DNA of 6,099 bases, taken from the NCBI GenBank assembly GCA_038259365.1, contig JBBSOW010000151.1, forward strand, positions 1-6,099, written 5' to 3'. Position 1 is the stretch's first letter; each line of letters begins with the position of its first letter. The stretch comes from JBBSOW01 sp038259365. GTDB lineage: Bacteria; Actinomycetota; Actinomycetes; Propionibacteriales; Propionibacteriaceae. The notes under the pieces were generated by a model, which was not told the origin of the DNA, made no database searches, and saw only the letters and a program-made list of their open reading frames with translations. The position numbers and the translations under genes are program-made. Below, one piece after another: positions 5,746 to 6,099 of this stretch.

Positions 5746-5863
5746 GGGCTGAGCTTAACGACCCGCCTCAACCACCGCGGCCATCCCCTCGAACAGCCGA
5801 AGTCGGTTCCTGCGTGTCCCAAGACCCTCCTGGTTCGCGCTCGGATCTCACCAACCCAGGCCT
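5746..5863 (-). other. Intergenic region between GAF-domain gene and aroQ
   Basis: These 118 bases hold the aroQ -10 box near their aroQ end. On the minus strand there is also AGGAGGG (5831-5825), the only strong Shine-Dalgarno-like run ahead of any gene here, but it lies 79 bases before the aroQ ATG and only two bases before a TTG. I see no convincing gene, hairpin terminator or repeat. Confidence 0.5.
5752..5757 (-). promoter_or_regulatory. -10 box TAAGCT, probable leaderless promoter of aroQ
   Basis: On the minus strand TAAGCT ends six bases before the aroQ ATG, so the mRNA would begin at the start codon. The heptamer TAAGCTC is identical to that in front of sahH. A TTGAGG lies only eight bases upstream, too near to be the -35 partner. 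Confidence 0.55.
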
Positions 5864-6099
5864 TCAACGTGCGTCACGAGCCGCGTCCGCGAACTCGCAC
5901 GTCTTGCAGGCAATGGTGCCGCCGCCGTGTACGCCTTCGGAATGTTCTGCTGTGCACTCGACCACGGCGGCCTGATCGGCAAGAGCCGCGAGATAGCCCC
6001 GATCGTCGTCGTCGAGGTCCTGCCCAGGCGCGAGATAGACCGCCACCTCGCCGACCACCACGCCGGACACGACGAGCGGCAACAACGCCATGTCCTCCC
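5864..6099 (-). CDS. C-terminal fragment of a GAF-domain protein with Cys/His tail (runs off right edge)
   Basis: The frame is open from the right edge to TGA at 5866-5864, giving about 77 residues. MALLPLVVSGVVVGEVAVYLAP followed by LDDDDRGYLAALADQAAVV matches the last strands and closing helix of a GAF domain, where an internal V-x-G-x-L/V-A-V-Y strand pair precedes F/L-(D/E)-x-(D/E)-D and an ALADQAA helix. GAF domains bind small ligands or serve as signalling modules. Met at 6091 is probably internal: it sits in mid-domain, and the GGGAGG before it is too close to be a good ribosome site. After the helix, in place of the usual helix extension or output domain, comes a short tail with Cys46, His50, His55, Cys62 and Cys65 (numbered from that Met), including CKTC, which could bind a metal. 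The family cannot be named without the N-terminal part. Confidence 0.7.
   Translation of the reverse strand, partial: EDMALLPLVVSGVVVGEVAVYLAPGQDLDDDDRGYLAALADQAAVVECTAEHSEGVHGGGTIACKTCEFADAARDAR

Noticed and set aside
5742..5822. Minus-strand 26-codon frame from TTG 5822 to a TGA overlapping the aroQ ATG (ATGA), preceded by AGGAGGG
   Set aside because: The Shine-Dalgarno-like run is only two bases from the TTG, the start codon is rare, and aroQ already has a well-placed TAAGCT box that would start the transcript downstream of this frame.
1..6099. A defence system, mobile element, CRISPR array or other foreign island
   Set aside because: Base composition and codon use look uniform, all genes are typical actinobacterial chromosomal families, and I see no integrase, transposase, direct repeats or tRNA.

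Overview
The window is a stretch of chromosome from a high-GC actinobacterium. Supporting signs are strongly GC-biased codon third positions, GTG at five of seven visible start codons, an actinobacterial DUF3039 protein, a divergent SpoIIM/RDD gene pair like the Rv3694c/Rv3695 pair of Mycobacterium tuberculosis, and a long SahH with the acidic insertion seen in mycobacterial enzymes. I cannot fix the genus. I see no phage, insertion sequence, CRISPR, tRNA or rRNA. Coding density is very high: the longest gene-free gap is the 118 bases between the GAF-domain fragment and aroQ (5746-5863).

Layout. Left edge: the N-terminal 168 residues of an MFS drug-efflux-type transporter on the minus strand (1-504), divergent from a plus-strand pair of a small DUF3039 cysteine protein (587-859) and a stand-alone LigD-like ATP-dependent DNA ligase (876-1850). 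Centre: a SpoIIM-family membrane protein on the minus strand (1858-2859) and an RDD-family membrane protein on the plus strand (2928-3830), fired divergently from a 68-base region. Right: a minus-strand run of a GAF-domain C-terminal fragment (5864-6099), aroQ (5323-5745, shikimate pathway) and sahH (3841-5268, methyl cycle). Two convergent pairs meet tail to tail with only 7 and 10 bases between stop codons.

The genes are mostly ordinary housekeeping or envelope genes, and I do not see a new defence or mobile system. The main signal is in how they start. None of the visible starts has a convincing Shine-Dalgarno sequence at proper spacing. DUF3039, spoIIM, sahH and aroQ instead have a TANNNT -10 box ending 6 to 8 bases before the start codon, the geometry of leaderless mRNAs. 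The RDD gene is the exception that follows the same rule. Its TATCCT box lies 7 bases before the ATG of a six-codon mini-ORF (MSMIAP), whose TGA overlaps the GTG of the RDD gene (GTGA). This suggests a leaderless leader peptide coupled to the RDD start. Other items worth checking are the overlapping divergent spoIIM/RDD promoters around an 8-bp palindrome, an 8-bp inverted repeat bracketing the likely sahH -35 element, and an unusual Cys/His tail after the GAF fragment.
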